Of a stretch of DNA of 64,000 nt, positions 33,329-44,566 are shown in pieces. A program made the position numbers and the translations under genes. The DNA lies in NCBI RefSeq assembly GCF_036170895.1, contig NZ_CP108036.1:6855501-6919500 (forward strand). Reading direction: 5' to 3'. Source of the DNA: Streptomyces erythrochromogenes (lineage in GTDB: Bacteria > Actinomycetota > Actinomycetes > Streptomycetales > Streptomycetaceae). Numbering within the stretch: the stretch's first letter is position 1; each line of letters starts with the position of its first letter. Under the pieces are notes generated by a model. The model did no database searches. It worked only from the letters and a program-made list of their open reading frames with translations, and was not told where the DNA came from.

Positions 33329-35042
33329 GATCTCCCGCCAGGTGTACGCCGACCTCTTCGGGCCGACCACCGGTGACCGGATCCGGCTCGCCGACACCGA
33401 CCTCTTCGTCGAGATCGAGCAGGACCTCGGCGGCGGCCCCGGCCGGTCCGGCGACGAAGCCGTCTTCGGCGGCGGCAAGGTCATCCGCGAATCCATGGGC
33501 CAGGCCCGCACCACCCGGGCCGAGGGCGCACCCGACACCGTGATCACCGGAGTCGTGGTCCTCGACCACTGGGGCATCGTCAAGGCCGACCTCGGCATCC
33601 GCGACGGCCGGATCTGCGGCATCGGCAAGGCCGGCAACCCCGACACCATGGACGGCGTCGATCCCGCGCTGGTCATCGGCCCCGAGACCGAGATCATCGC
33701 GGGCAACGGGAAGATCGTCACCGCCGGCGCGATCGACGCCCACGTGCACTTCATCTCCCCGACGGTCATCGACGAGGCCCTCGCCTCCGGGATCACCACC
33801 CTGGTCGGTGGAGGCACCGGACCGGCCGAGGGCACCAAGGCCACCACCGTCACCCCCGGACCCTGGCACCTGGCCCGGATGTTCGCGGCGCTGGAGGCCT
33901 ACCCGGTCAACATCGGCCTCCTCGGCAAGGGCAACACCACCTCCCGCGAGGCCATGCACTCCCAGCTGCGCGGCGGAGCCCTCGGATTCAAGATCCACGA
34001 GGACTGGGGGGCCACCCCCGCCGCCATCGACGCCTGCCTGAGCGTCTGCGACGAGACCGGCGCCCAGGTCGCCATCCACACCGACACCCTCAACGAGGCA
34101 GGGTTCGTCGCCGACACCCTCGCCGCCATCGCCGGGCGGACCATCCACTCGTACCACACCGAGGGCGCGGGCGGCGGGCACGCACCCGACATCATCACCG
34201 TGGTCTCCGAGCCGAACATCCTGCCCAGCTCCACCAATCCCACCCGGCCGCACACCGTCAACACCGTCGAGGAACACCTCGACATGCTGATGGTCTGCCA
34301 CCACCTCAACCCCGCAGTCCCCGAGGACCTCGCCTTCGCCGAGTCCCGCATCAGACCCTCGACGATCGCCGCCGAGGACGTCCTGCACGACCTCGGCGCC
34401 ATCTCCATCATCTCCTCCGACTCCCAGGCCATGGGCCGCGTCGGCGAGGTCGTGCTGCGCACCTGGCAGACCGCCCACGTGATGAAGCGGCGCCGCGGCT
34501 TCCTCCCCGGCGACGGACCCGCCGACAACCACCGGGCCCGCCGCTACGTCGCCAAGTACACGATCAACCCCGCCGTGGCCCAGGGCATCGCCCGCGACGT
34601 CGGCTCCGTCGAGACCGGGAAACTCGCCGACCTGGTGCTGTGGAACCCCGCCTTCTTCGGGGTCAAGCCCGAGCTCGTCATCAAGGGCGGCCAGATCGCC
34701 TACGCGCAGATGGGCGACGCCAACGCCTCCATCCCCACCCCGCAGCCCGTCCTGCCCCGGCCGATGTTCGGCAGCCACGGCCGCGCGCCCGGCCTGAACT
34801 CGCTGAACTTCACCGCACAGGCGGCGCTCGACGACGGCCTGCCCGAACGGCTGGGACTCGGCAAGCGGTTCACCGCCATAGAGAGCACGCGGAAGGTGAC
34901 CAAGGCGGACATGCGCAACAACGACGCCATGCCGCGGGTCGAGGTCGACGCCGACACCTTCACCGTCACCATCGACGGCGAAGCGGTCGAACCGGCGCCC
35001 GCCGCGGAACTGCCCATGGCCCAGCGCTACTTCCTCTTCTGA
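33321..35042 (+). CDS. ureC: urease subunit alpha (catalytic)
   Basis: A 573-aa catalytic subunit. The bridging carbamylated lysine lies in [13 protein letters not shown]; the nickel-ligand histidines include [10 protein letters not shown] and the pair in [25 protein letters not shown]. The flap His is in MVCHHLNP. The length is standard. The substrate is urea and the metal is a nickel pair inserted by UreDFG. Translated from the ureB overlap. Confidence 0.97.
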   Translation: MAEISRQVYADLFGPTTGDRIRLADTDLFVEIEQDLGGGPGRSGDEAVFGGGKVIRESMGQARTTRAEGAPDTVITGVVVLDHWGIVKADLGIRDGRICGIGKAGNPDTMDGVDPALVIGPETEIIAGNGKIVTAGAIDAHVHFISPTVIDEALASGITTLVGGGTGPAEGTKATTVTPGPWHLARMFAALEAYPVNIGLLGKGNTTSREAMHSQLRGGALGFKIHEDWGATPAAIDACLSVCDETGAQVAIHTDTLNEAGFVADTLAAIAGRTIHSYHTEGAGGGHAPDIITVVSEPNILPSSTNPTRPHTVNTVEEHLDMLMVCHHLNPAVPEDLAFAESRIRPSTIAAEDVLHDLGAISIISSDSQAMGRVGEVVLRTWQTAHVMKRRRGFLPGDGPADNHRARRYVAKYTINPAVAQGIARDVGSVETGKLADLVLWNPAFFGVKPELVIKGGQIAYAQMGDANASIPTPQPVLPRPMFGSHGRAPGLNSLNFTAQAALDDGLPERLGLGKRFTAIESTRKVTKADMRNNDAMPRVEVDADTFTVTIDGEAVEPAPAAELPMAQRYFLF

Positions 35043-35055
35043 TGGGCCCCGCCAC

Positions 35056-35730
35056 ATGAGCCTCGCCGCGCTGCTCGTCCTCGCGGACGGCCGGTTCCCC
35101 GCCGGCGGCCACGCCCACTCCGGCGGGGCCGAGGCCGCCTGCAAGGCGGGCCGGATCCACGACGCCGCCACCCTGGAGGACTTCTGCCGGGGCCGGCTGC
35201 ACACCGCCGGGCTCACCGCGGCGGCCCTCGCGGCGGCGGCCGCCGCCGGGCTCGACCCGGCCGTGCTCGACGCCGCGGCCGACGCCCGCACCCCGTCGCC
35301 CGCGCTGCGCACCGCGGCGCGGCGGCTGGGCCGCCAGCTGATGCGGGCCGCACGGGCCACCTGGCCCGACCCCGGACTGGAGCGGCTGGCCGCCGCGTTC
35401 CCGCGCGGCGCCCACCAGCCCGTGGTGCTCGGCCTCACCGCCCGGGCAGCCGGGCTCGGGCCGCTCGACGCCGCGCACGTGGCGGCGTACGAGAGCGTCG
35501 GCGGACCGGCGACCGCCACCGTGCGGCTGCTGGGCCTGGACCCCTTCGAGGCGAGCGGGGTGCTGGCCCGGCTCGCCCCCGAGCTCGACGACGTCGCGGC
35601 CCGCGCCGCCGAGGCCGCCCACCGGGCCCTGCTGGACGGGGTCGAGGCCCTGCCCGCGGCCTCCTCGCCCCTGCTGGAGATCGCGGCGGAGCTCCATGCC
35701 GACTGGCCGGTCCGCCTGTTCGCCTCCTGA
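35056..35730 (+). CDS. ureF: urease accessory protein UreF
   Basis: A 224-aa UreF, which with UreD and UreG delivers nickel to apo-urease and acts as a GTPase-modulating partner. It starts [20 protein letters not shown], the usual first helix of UreF, and is otherwise Ala-rich and helical. It lies 13 bp after ureC. Confidence 0.92.
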   Translation: MSLAALLVLADGRFPAGGHAHSGGAEAACKAGRIHDAATLEDFCRGRLHTAGLTAAALAAAAAAGLDPAVLDAAADARTPSPALRTAARRLGRQLMRAARATWPDPGLERLAAAFPRGAHQPVVLGLTARAAGLGPLDAAHVAAYESVGGPATATVRLLGLDPFEASGVLARLAPELDDVAARAAEAAHRALLDGVEALPAASSPLLEIAAELHADWPVRLFAS

Positions 35731-35768
35731 CCACACCGCCGCACCCCTTCGACCCCGGGAGCACCCGC

Positions 35769-36460
<692 letters not shown>

Positions 36461-36464
<4 letters not shown>

Positions 36465-37246
36465 CCACCGCGCCGCCCGTCCCCCCGCCCGCCAACGGAG
36501 TGCGGGCCACCGCCCGCATCCACGCCGTGGCCGACGGACGGGGCGGGACCGCGCTGCCCCTGCTGGCCGGGGAGGGCCCGCTCGCCCTGCGCCGCACTCG
36601 CGGCCGGGAGGCCGAGGCCGGGGTCGTGCTCGTCGGCGCGATGAGCGCCCCGCTCGGCGGCGACCACCTCACCGTCCGCGCCACCGCAGGACCCGGGGCC
36701 CGGCTGGCCCTGGCATCCGCGGCCGCCACCCTGGCCCTGCCCGGCCGGGCGGGCGAGCCCGCGCGCTACGACGTGGAGCTGGACCTGGAGGACGGCGCCT
36801 CGGTGCGATGGCTCCCGGAGCAGCTCGTCTCGGTCCGCGGCAGCGACCTGCGGGTGCGCACCCGGGTCCGGCTGGCCCCCACCGCACGCCTGCTGCTGCG
36901 CGAGGAACAGGTGCTGGGACGCCACGGGGAGCAGCCCGGTCTGCTGCGCAGCCGCCTCACCGTCACCCGCGGCGGCCGGCCGCTGCTGGACCAGGAGCTC
37001 GCCTGCGGGCCCGGCGCTCCCGGCGGCTGGGACGGCCCGGCCGGCCTGGCCGGACACCGGGCCGTCGGCCAGCTCCTCGTCGTGGACCCGGCCTTCGCGC
37101 AGGACCCGCCGCCGGCCGCGGTGCTGGGGGAGTGCGCCGTCGCGACACCGCTGGCCGGACCGGCCGTCCTCGTGACGGCCCTGGCCGGGGACGCCCTCCG
37201 GCTGCGCGAGGTCCTCGACGCGGCCTGCCACGCCTACCACCGCTGA
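36461..37246 (+). CDS. ureD: urease accessory protein UreD
   Basis: A 261-aa UreD, the scaffold that binds apo-urease with UreF and UreG. The start GTG overlaps the UreG stop by 4 bp. UreD-type landmarks include [17 protein letters not shown] and [20 protein letters not shown], and [17 protein letters not shown]. It ends the urease operon; no ureE or urea transporter follows. Confidence 0.9.
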
Positions 37247-37427
37247 ACGCCGGACGAATCGGGCACCGCTCAGCGGTACTCGGCTGTCCGGTTATCGGCT
37301 TGGCAAAGAAGTCGACGGCGCCCTGTCGCCGGGACGGGGCCAGGCGACAGGATCCCCCTGCACGCCGACGACCGCAGCGGCCAACCCGGCTGCCCACGGC
37401 GGCATTTGACGCAGGGGGAACAACCAC

Positions 37428-39101
37428 GTGATACGCAACGCGGCGCTGGGGAGCGCCGCCACACTGATCACCGGCGCGCTGACCGCGAGCCTGCTGCTCG
37501 CCCCGCCGGCCGCCGCGGCCCCGGCCGACCAGGACTTCCGGCTCCCGGAGGCGCTGGGCGTGCAGATCGCCGCCGCCCGCGCCGCCCGTACCGGCATCGA
37601 CTGGAAGGACTGCCCCGCGGACTGGGGCCTGGAGAAGCCCATCCAGTGCGGCTGGGTGAAGGTGCCGCTCGACTACGCGAAGCCGTACGGCAAGACCATC
37701 GACATCGCCGTCGACCGGATCGGGAGCACGGGAACCAGGGAGGAGCGCCAGGGCGCCCTCGTCTACAACCCCGGCGGCCCCGGCGGTTCCGGCATGCGCT
37801 TCCCGCGCCGCGTCACCACCAAGAGCCCGCTGTGGGTCAACGCCTCCAAGGCCTACGACTTCGTGGGCTTCGACCCGCGCGGTGTCGGCCATTCCGCGCC
37901 CATCTCCTGCATCGACCCGCAGGAGTTCGTGAAGGCCCCCAAGGCCGACCCGGTCCCCGACACCGAGGCCGACAAGCGCGCCCAGCGCAAGCTCGCCGCC
38001 GAGTACGCGGACGGCTGCAAGGAGCGCAGCGGCGAGATGCTGCCGCACATGACCACGCCGAACACCGCCCGCGACCTCGACGTCGTCCGTTCCGCCCTCG
38101 GCGAGCGGAAGCTGAACTACCTCGGCGTCTCCTACGGCACCTACCTGGGCGGGGTCTACGCGACCCTCTTCCCGACCCACGTGCGCCGCATGATCGTCGA
38201 CAGCGTGGTGGACCCGTCGCAGGACAACATCTGGTACGAGGCCAACCTCGGCCAGGACGTCGCCTTCCAGATGCGCTGGAACGACTGGCAGGACTGGGTC
38301 GCCAAGAACGACGCCGTCTTCCACCTCGGCGACACCCGCGCGAAGGTCGACGCCAAGTGGCAGGAGCTGCGCGGCAAGGCCAAGGCCGACCCGCTCGGCG
38401 GGATCGTCGGCCCGGCCGAGCTCATCGGCTTCTTCCAGAGCGCCCCGTACTACGACTCGTCCTGGGTGCCCGTCGCCCAGACCTTCGCGGCCTGGGCGGC
38501 CGGCGACGAGCAGGCGCTCATCGACGCCATCGCCCCGGACATGTCGGACACCAAGGGCAACGCGGCGTCGGAGAACAGCAACGCCGTCTACACCGCCGTC
38601 GAGTGCGCCGACGCGAAGTGGCCCACCAGCTGGACCAGGTGGGACCGGGACAACACCAAGCTGCACGAGAAGTACCCGTTCCTCACCTGGTCGAACGCGT
38701 GGATGAACCTGCCGTGCGCGACCTGGAGGTCCAAGCAGAGCACCCCGATCGAGGTCGGTGCCGAGCGCGGCCTGCCGCCGGTCCTGATCGTCCAGTCCGA
38801 GCGGGACGCCGCCACCCCGTACAAGGGCGCCGTCGAGCTGCACCGCCGGCTCGCCGGCTCGCGCCTGATCACCGAGAAGAACGCCGGCTCGCACGGTGTC
38901 ACCAGCCTGGTGAACAGCTGCGTCAACACGCGGGTGGACACCTACCTGCTCACCGGCAAGGTCGACGCCAAGGACGTGACGTGCGCCCCGCACGCCACGC
39001 CGGTCGCCCCGGCGGCGGCCGCCACGGCCACCGCGCAGTCGCTCGACCACGGCACGGGCGCCGGCTGGCCGCAGCGCGAGGAGCTCCCCGCCGTCCGTTG
39101 A
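37428..39101 (+). CDS. secreted alpha/beta hydrolase, tripeptidyl aminopeptidase type
   Basis: A 557-aa secreted hydrolase of the SlpD/SlpE/Tap family. The signal peptide ends near LLAPPAAAAPA (residue 30). The nucleophile elbow is GVSYGTYLGG, the oxyanion region is VYNPGGPGGSGM, the acid is in VQSERDAATPYKG, and the His is in KNAGSHGVTSLV, which together form the complete triad. These enzymes release N-terminal tripeptides from secreted proteins. GTG 37428 has GGGGGA upstream. Confidence 0.9.
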   Translation: MIRNAALGSAATLITGALTASLLLAPPAAAAPADQDFRLPEALGVQIAAARAARTGIDWKDCPADWGLEKPIQCGWVKVPLDYAKPYGKTIDIAVDRIGSTGTREERQGALVYNPGGPGGSGMRFPRRVTTKSPLWVNASKAYDFVGFDPRGVGHSAPISCIDPQEFVKAPKADPVPDTEADKRAQRKLAAEYADGCKERSGEMLPHMTTPNTARDLDVVRSALGERKLNYLGVSYGTYLGGVYATLFPTHVRRMIVDSVVDPSQDNIWYEANLGQDVAFQMRWNDWQDWVAKNDAVFHLGDTRAKVDAKWQELRGKAKADPLGGIVGPAELIGFFQSAPYYDSSWVPVAQTFAAWAAGDEQALIDAIAPDMSDTKGNAASENSNAVYTAVECADAKWPTSWTRWDRDNTKLHEKYPFLTWSNAWMNLPCATWRSKQSTPIEVGAERGLPPVLIVQSERDAATPYKGAVELHRRLAGSRLITEKNAGSHGVTSLVNSCVNTRVDTYLLTGKVDAKDVTCAPHATPVAPAAAATATAQSLDHGTGAGWPQREELPAVR

Positions 39102-39150
39102 GGACGGTGATGCGGGCAGCACCCGCGTGACCCGTGAAGCGGGAGAAGGC

Positions 39151-39861
39151 TCAGCGCGTCGCGCGCCGGGCCTTCTTCCGCGCTTCCTCCTCCTCGGCCT
39201 TCACCTCGGCCGCGTACCGGTCGACGTACTCCTGCCCGGACAGGCCGAGGATCGCGTACATGATCTCGTCGGTGACCGCCCGCAGGACGGCGCGCTCGCG
39301 CTCCATCCCGGCGTACCGGGAGAAGTCCAGCGGCTCGCCGAAGCGGATCGTCACCCGCCGGATATTCGGGATCTTCTGGCCGGGCGGCTGGATCTCGAAG
39401 GTGCCCACCATCGCGCAGGGGATGACCGGGACCCCGGCGCCCAGGGCCATCGCGGCCACGCCCACCTTGCCCTTGTACAGCCGGCCGTCGTGCGAGCGCG
39501 TGCCCTCCGGGTAGATCCCCAGCAGCTCACCCTTGGCCAGCACCCCCAGCCCCTCGCGCAGAGCCGCCTGGCCGGCGTTCTTGCCGGACCGGTCCACGGG
39601 GATCTGCCCGGCGCTGCGGAAGAACGCGGCGGTGAGCCTGCCCTTGAGCCCGGGTCCGGTGAAGTATTCGGCCTTCGCGAGGAAGGTGATCCGCCGCGCC
39701 AGGATCGCCGGCATCAGGAAGTGGTCGGAGAACGACAGGTGATTGCCCGCGACGATCGCGGCGCCCTCTGCCGGGATGTTCTCCAGGCCCTCGATCCGCG
39801 GCCGGAACAGCAGCCGCAGCAGTGGGCCGAGGAACACGTGCTTGAGCAAGTGGTAGAACAC
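39151..39861 (-). CDS. plsC: lysophospholipid/1-acylglycerol-3-phosphate acyltransferase
   Basis: A 236-aa PlsC-type acyltransferase. The HX4D motif is in VAGNHLSFSDHFLMP (catalytic His), then GQIPVDRSGK (acyl-acceptor pocket), GIYPEGTRSHDG (FPEGTRS-type) and VIPCAMVGTFEI. Acts at the membrane to make phosphatidic acid or acylate related lipids. The C-terminus is charged and helical (EVKAEEEEARKKARR). Confidence 0.88.
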   Translation of the reverse strand: MFYHLLKHVFLGPLLRLLFRPRIEGLENIPAEGAAIVAGNHLSFSDHFLMPAILARRITFLAKAEYFTGPGLKGRLTAAFFRSAGQIPVDRSGKNAGQAALREGLGVLAKGELLGIYPEGTRSHDGRLYKGKVGVAAMALGAGVPVIPCAMVGTFEIQPPGQKIPNIRRVTIRFGEPLDFSRYAGMERERAVLRAVTDEIMYAILGLSGQEYVDRYAAEVKAEEEEARKKARRATR

Positions 39862-39945
39862 CAGGCCGCTCCTGTCGGTATCCCGTCGTCACGGCCATTT
39901 TACGGACGGTGAGCCCCGGGATGGAGGGGGCGGCGGCGACCTTCC

Positions 39946-40104
39946 TCAGGCATTGCGCGAGGCGGCCATCCCCGCGGTCAGCAGCCCCAGCACCACCCAG
40001 CCGAACCACAGCCAGCCGTTGCTGCCGAGGACCACCGAGTACGTGGCGACGGCCACCAGTGCGGCGAAGGTCATCACTGCCATCGCCTTAACGGATCCGG
40101 TCAT
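39946..40104 (-). CDS. small two-helix membrane protein
   Basis: A 52-aa protein, almost wholly two hydrophobic helices (VMTFAALVAVATYSVVLG and LWFGWVVLGLLTAGMAA). It lies directly downstream of the CtaG-like gene (33-bp gap) in the same direction and may belong to respiratory assembly. I do not recognise a family. Confidence 0.6.
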   Translation of the reverse strand: MTGSVKAMAVMTFAALVAVATYSVVLGSNGWLWFGWVVLGLLTAGMAASRNA

Positions 40105-40136
40105 GCCCCATGGTGGCGCGCCGGGACGGGATCGCG

Positions 40137-41093
40137 CTACTGGCCACGCGCTTGGAGCGAGGCGAGATACGCGTTGTACGCCTCCAGCTCCTGGTCCCCG
40201 TTGCGGTCCGCGGCCCGGTCGGAGCGCTTCGCGGCCCGCTGCTCGGAGTGGTACCACTGGTAGATCAGGGCGATCAGTACCAGCACCGAGGGGATCTCGC
40301 TGAACGCCCAGGCGATGCCGCCGCCCCACTGCTGGTCGAGCAGCGGATCGATGCCGAGGGAGGCCGGCGGGTTCGCGTACGTCTTGATCATCGGCTGGCT
40401 CGCCATCATCAGGGCGATGCCGAAGAAGGCGTGGAAGGGCATGCCCGCGAAGAGCTCCAGCATCCGCATGACGTATCCCGGACGGTGCGGACCGGGGTCG
40501 ATGCCCATGATCGGCCAGAAGAAGATCATGCCGACCGCGAAGAAGTGGACCATCATCGAGATGTGCCCGGCGCGGCTCTCCATCAGGAAGTCGAAGAGCG
40601 GGGTGAAGTACAGCGCGTAGAGGCTCGCGATGAACATCGGGATCGTGAAGGCCGGGTGGGTGATCACCCTCATGTACCGGCTGTGCAGGAGCGCCAGCAG
40701 CAGTTCGCGCGGCCCCTTGCGCCCGCGGGCGGCGGGCGGCAGCGCGCGCAGCGCCAGCGTCACGGGGGCGCCCAGCAGCACCAGGATCGGGGTGATCATG
40801 CTGATCACCATGTGCTGGACCATGTGCACGCTGAACATGACCATGCCGTAGTCGTTCAGCTTGGTGCACATCACCAGGACCACGGTCAGCACGCCCACCG
40901 TGAACGCGATGGTCCGGCCCAGCGGCCAGGAGTCCCCGCGCCGCCGCAGCCGCAGCACGCCCCACCCGTACAGGGCGAGCCCGAGCACGGAGGCGAACAG
41001 GAAGAACGCGTCGAAGGAGAACTCCAGTCCGCGCCCGAGAGTGAACGGCGGCAAGTCCATGTGCATGTCCATGCCGTGCCCGCTGTGGTCCAT
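40137..41093 (-). CDS. CtaG-like cytochrome c oxidase assembly membrane protein
   Basis: A 318-aa protein of the caa3-type CtaG family with about seven membrane helices. Conserved elements are MFSVHMVQHMVISMITP, HPAFTIPMFIASLYALYFTP, RAGHISMMVHFFAVGMIFFW and GMPFHAFFGIALMMASQP; the clustered His residues probably bind copper. The N-terminus is His/Met-rich (MDHSGHGMDMHMDLPP), again copper-like. AGGGAG precedes ATG 41093. It probably serves cytochrome oxidase copper insertion or copper handling. Confidence 0.88.
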   Translation of the reverse strand: MDHSGHGMDMHMDLPPFTLGRGLEFSFDAFFLFASVLGLALYGWGVLRLRRRGDSWPLGRTIAFTVGVLTVVLVMCTKLNDYGMVMFSVHMVQHMVISMITPILVLLGAPVTLALRALPPAARGRKGPRELLLALLHSRYMRVITHPAFTIPMFIASLYALYFTPLFDFLMESRAGHISMMVHFFAVGMIFFWPIMGIDPGPHRPGYVMRMLELFAGMPFHAFFGIALMMASQPMIKTYANPPASLGIDPLLDQQWGGGIAWAFSEIPSVLVLIALIYQWYHSEQRAAKRSDRAADRNGDQELEAYNAYLASLQARGQ

Positions 41094-41205
41094 CTGTTCA
41101 CTCCCTCGACTGTGCTGCCCCACCACAGTAGTGCCGCCCCCGTACGCTCGTGCGCGCGGGGGCGGTCTGTCACAAAAGGGACGTCGGGGGGCGGCGGGAG
41201 AACCG

Positions 41206-42231
41206 TCAGAGAACGGTCTGCGCCTCGTCGTAGCGCTCGGCCGGGACGGTCTTCAGGGTCGAGGTCGCCTCGGCGAGCGGCACCATCTCGATGTCCGTGC
41301 CGCGCAGCGCGGTCAGCATGCCGAACTCGCCCCGGTGCGCCGCCTCCACCGCGTGCCACCCGAAGCGGGTCGCGAGGACGCGGTCGTACGCGGTGGGCGT
41401 GCCGCCGCGCTGGACGTGGCCCAGGATCACCGGCCGGGCCTCCTTGCCCAGGCGGTTCTCCAGCTCGACGGCCAGTAGGTTGCCGATGCCGGCGAAGCGC
41501 TCGTGGCCGTAGATGTCCTTGCCGCGCTCCTCGAAGGCCATCGAGCCGGGCTTCGGCTTGGCTCCCTCGGCGACCACGACGATCGCGAACCGCTTGCCGG
41601 CGGAGAAGCGCTCGCCGACGATCGCCGTCAGCTCGTCGATGTCGAAGGGGCGTTCCGGTACGACGATCGCGTGCGCGCCGGCGGCCATGCCCGAGTGCAG
41701 GGCGATCCAGCCGGTGTGGCGGCCCATGACCTCGACGACCATCACGCGCTGGTGGGACTCGGCGGTGGTCTTCAGCCGGTCCAGCGCCTCCGTGGCGACC
41801 CCGACGGCGGTGTCGAAGCCGAAGGTGACGTCGGTGGAGGCGATGTCGTTGTCGATGGTCTTCGGGACGCCGACGATCGGCAGACCGGCCTGCGAGAGCA
41901 GGTTCGCGGCCTTAAGGGTGCCCTCGCCGCCGATCGGGATGATCGCGTCGAGGCCGAGGTCGGCGACGTGCCCGCGGGCGCGCTCGACGCCGTCGCGCAG
42001 GTGCGCGGGCTGGACCCGGGAGGAGCCGAGGATGGTGCCGCCGCGGGCGAGGATGCCGGCGACGGCATCGAGGTCGAGCTTGCGGTAGTCCGCTTCCAGC
42101 AGGCCCTTCCAGCCGTCGTGGAAGCCGATCACCTCGTCGCCGTGGTCGACGACGGCACGGTGTACGACGGAGCGGATGACGGCGTTGAGGCCGGGGCAGT
42201 CGCCACCGGAAGTGAGCACACCTATGCGCAT
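41206..42231 (-). CDS. pfkA: 6-phosphofructokinase
   Basis: A 341-aa phosphofructokinase of glycolysis. It begins MRIGVLTSGGDCPGLNAVIR; the nucleotide-binding motif reads GGEGTLKAA (ATP-type actinobacterial form rather than GGDGS); substrate residues are in PKTIDNDI; MVVEVMGRHTGWIALHSG and HVQRGGTPTAYDRVLATRFG complete the signature. ATG 42231 is the standard start. Actinomycetes often carry several paralogues. Confidence 0.95.
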   Translation of the reverse strand: MRIGVLTSGGDCPGLNAVIRSVVHRAVVDHGDEVIGFHDGWKGLLEADYRKLDLDAVAGILARGGTILGSSRVQPAHLRDGVERARGHVADLGLDAIIPIGGEGTLKAANLLSQAGLPIVGVPKTIDNDIASTDVTFGFDTAVGVATEALDRLKTTAESHQRVMVVEVMGRHTGWIALHSGMAAGAHAIVVPERPFDIDELTAIVGERFSAGKRFAIVVVAEGAKPKPGSMAFEERGKDIYGHERFAGIGNLLAVELENRLGKEARPVILGHVQRGGTPTAYDRVLATRFGWHAVEAAHRGEFGMLTALRGTDIEMVPLAEATSTLKTVPAERYDEAQTVL

Positions 42232-42368
42232 GGCAGAAGAGACCTTTGCAACGTGGGCCGGCGACCGGACCACGTCGTCCGGTTGGAACTACGGCCACCC
42301 TACAAGCGGTTTAGCAGTGCACTGAACCATCCTCCACATGCTGGTCGCACTCCTCGTACAAAACGACG

Positions 42369-42402
42369 TCGGCCCGGTTCCCCCAAGGGAAAACCGGGCC
42401 GA
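42369..42402 (-). terminator. hairpin downstream of gatD
   Basis: TCGGCCCGGTT (42369-42379) pairs with AACCGGGCCGA (42392-42402) around a C/A-rich loop, 45 bp past the gatD stop codon. Confidence 0.65.
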
Positions 42403-42446
42403 ACACATGATGCGGGGGTCGCCCTGATGAGCGGTTCGCGCGGGTG

Positions 42447-43175
42447 CTAAGCGGGCTGCGTCGCGGCCGCGATGCGCTCCGCGCGCAGCGCCTCGTACCA
42501 CCGGTCGTCTATGGCAGGCAGCGCGTTCACGTCGAGGGCCAGCTTCAGCAGCAGGTCCGCGATCTGCGGGTTGCGCGCCATCACGGGACCGTGCATGTAG
42601 GTGCCGAACACCGTGTCGTTGTACGCGCCTTCGGTGCCGTCGCCGGTGCCGTTGCCGCGGCCCATCGTCACCCGGGCGAACGGCTTGGCCGTCGGGCCGA
42701 GGTGGGTGACGCCCTGGTGGTTTTCGAAGCCCGTCAGCTGCGGCAGGCCCAGGCGCGGGTCGATGTCGGCGAGGACGTCGCCGACGCACCGCTCGCCCTC
42801 ACCGCGCAGGGTGACGACGTCCAGCAGACCGAGGCCCTCCTGGCGCTGGCCCTGGTCGTTGACGAACTCCTTGCCGAGGATCTGGTAGCCGGCGCAGACG
42901 GAGAAGACGATCGCCCCGTTCGAGACGGCACGCTCCAGACCGCCGTCGCGCAGCAGCCGCTCCGCGGCCAGGCGCTGCGGACGGTCCTCGCCGCCGCCGA
43001 TCAGGTAGATGTCGCCCGAGGTGGGGATGGGCTGGTCGCTGCGCACGTCCACGCGCTGCACGTCCAGGCCGCGCTGGCGGGCCCGGCGCTCCACGACGAG
43101 GGCGTTGCCCTGGTCTCCGTACGTGCTGAGCAGGTCGGGGTAGACCCACACCAGACGCAGGCTGTTGTCGCTCAT
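42447..43175 (-). CDS. gatD: lipid II isoglutaminyl synthase, glutaminase subunit
   Basis: A 242-aa class I glutamine amidotransferase. It starts LVWVYPDLLSTYGDQGNALV; the catalytic Cys is in FSVCAGYQILG; the His is in the C-terminal HGPVMARNPQIADL; LTGFENHQGVT is typical of GatD. It supplies ammonia to MurT, which amidates the D-Glu of lipid II, needed for peptidoglycan cross-linking. It lies 28 bp downstream of murT. Confidence 0.93.
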   Translation of the reverse strand: MSDNSLRLVWVYPDLLSTYGDQGNALVVERRARQRGLDVQRVDVRSDQPIPTSGDIYLIGGGEDRPQRLAAERLLRDGGLERAVSNGAIVFSVCAGYQILGKEFVNDQGQRQEGLGLLDVVTLRGEGERCVGDVLADIDPRLGLPQLTGFENHQGVTHLGPTAKPFARVTMGRGNGTGDGTEGAYNDTVFGTYMHGPVMARNPQIADLLLKLALDVNALPAIDDRWYEALRAERIAAATQPA

Positions 43176-43203
43176 GCTCTTGTGTCCTCTGGGGGTATGA
43201 GTA

Positions 43204-44442
43204 CTAGTTGCCGACGCGGCGGCGCACGTCCTGGAAGGCGGTGTAGTTGGCGATCAGCTCGATCTGTCCGGGCGGCGCGAGCTGCACGGCCTCGTCGAGG
43301 GTCTCGCACACCCGGAAGTCCAGGCCCGCGACCTCGAGGCGGACTGCGAGGTCCAGCTTGCGGTCGCCGATCACGAAGATCGGGTGGCCGGCCAGGCGCG
43401 GGTAGTCGACGTCCCACAGCCAGGAGGTGTCGGTCCCGTCGGCGCCGCGCGCGTTCACGGAGAGGATCACCGGCGTCGGCGGCGGGTCGATCAGCGAAAA
43501 CGTTTCGAGCCAGCCCGCGGGGTTCTTCGCGAGCAGGAGGCGCAGTTCGCGGCCCTGGAAGTTGACCACGTCGTAGCGGCCGGCGACGGCCTGCACCTGG
43601 TACATCCGCTCCAGCGCGACCTGCGGCGGGACGCCGAAGACGGCGGCCACGGCGGCCGAGGTGGCGGCGTTGGCCTTGTTGGCGCGGCCGGGCAGCTGGA
43701 GGTGGATCGGCCAGGCCGAGCCGTGCGGGTCCAGCACGTGGTCGCCGGAGAGCACCCAGGTCGGGGTCGGGCGCCGGAAGCCGCACTCGCCGCAGAACCA
43801 GTCGTCGCCGGGGCGCTGCATGACACCGCCGCAGGAGGGGCACGACCAGGCGTCGTCCTTCCACTCCTGGCCGGCCGCGACCCACACCACGTTCTGCGAG
43901 GAGGAGGCGGACCAGACGATCAACGGGTCGTCGCAGTTGGCGACGATGACCGCCTTGGAGCCCTGGAGGCCCTCGCGCCACTTCTCCGCGAGCATGCGGG
44001 TCTCGGCGGCGCGGTCCAGCTGGTCGCGGGAGAGGTTGAGCAGGGCGATCACCTTGGGGGTGACGTCCCGGGCCACTCCGGCCAGGTACTTCTCGTCGAC
44101 CTCGATGACGCCGTACTTGGCGTCCGAGCCGCCGGCGAGCGCCGAGGTGATGCCCGCCGGCATGTTGGCGCCGAGGGCGTTGGAGACGACCGGACCGCTG
44201 GCCCGCAGGGCCTCGGCGATCAGCCGGGTCGTCGTGGTCTTGCCGTTCGTCGCGGAGACGAGGACGACGTCGAGGTGTTGCGCCAGCGCGCCGAGAAGAT
44301 CGGGGTCGAGCCTGAGTGCGACCTTGCCGCCGATCACCGATCCGCTTCCGCGTCCCGCGGCCCGCGACACCGCCGCCGCGGCCTTGCCCGCCGTCACGGC
44401 CAGCTTGGCCCGCGGCGAAAGCGGCTCCGTGTTGCCTGCCAT
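43204..44442 (-). CDS. murT: lipid II isoglutaminyl synthase, Mur ligase subunit
   Basis: A 412-aa Mur ligase-like ATPase. The P-loop is VLVSATNGKTTTTRLIAEAL; the Mur central domain has VIEVDEKYLAGVARD; a four-cysteine ribbon (CPSCGGVMQRPGDDWFCGEC, C-terminally continued) is the zinc motif of MurT; the DUF1727 domain forms the C-terminus. It works with GatD. First gene of the murT-gatD operon. Confidence 0.94.
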   Translation of the reverse strand: MAGNTEPLSPRAKLAVTAGKAAAAVSRAAGRGSGSVIGGKVALRLDPDLLGALAQHLDVVLVSATNGKTTTTRLIAEALRASGPVVSNALGANMPAGITSALAGGSDAKYGVIEVDEKYLAGVARDVTPKVIALLNLSRDQLDRAAETRMLAEKWREGLQGSKAVIVANCDDPLIVWSASSSQNVVWVAAGQEWKDDAWSCPSCGGVMQRPGDDWFCGECGFRRPTPTWVLSGDHVLDPHGSAWPIHLQLPGRANKANAATSAAVAAVFGVPPQVALERMYQVQAVAGRYDVVNFQGRELRLLLAKNPAGWLETFSLIDPPPTPVILSVNARGADGTDTSWLWDVDYPRLAGHPIFVIGDRKLDLAVRLEVAGLDFRVCETLDEAVQLAPPGQIELIANYTAFQDVRRRVGN

Positions 44443-44566
44443 CGTCCCTTGTCCTCCTAGCGTCGGTCGGCCCCAGCCTATCCAGTACCTGCCGCAGCCT
44501 TGACCGCGGCGCCCCCCGCCCCGCCGCGGATCTCCTCATATAGTCGCCCGTCGTAGGCTTGACGCC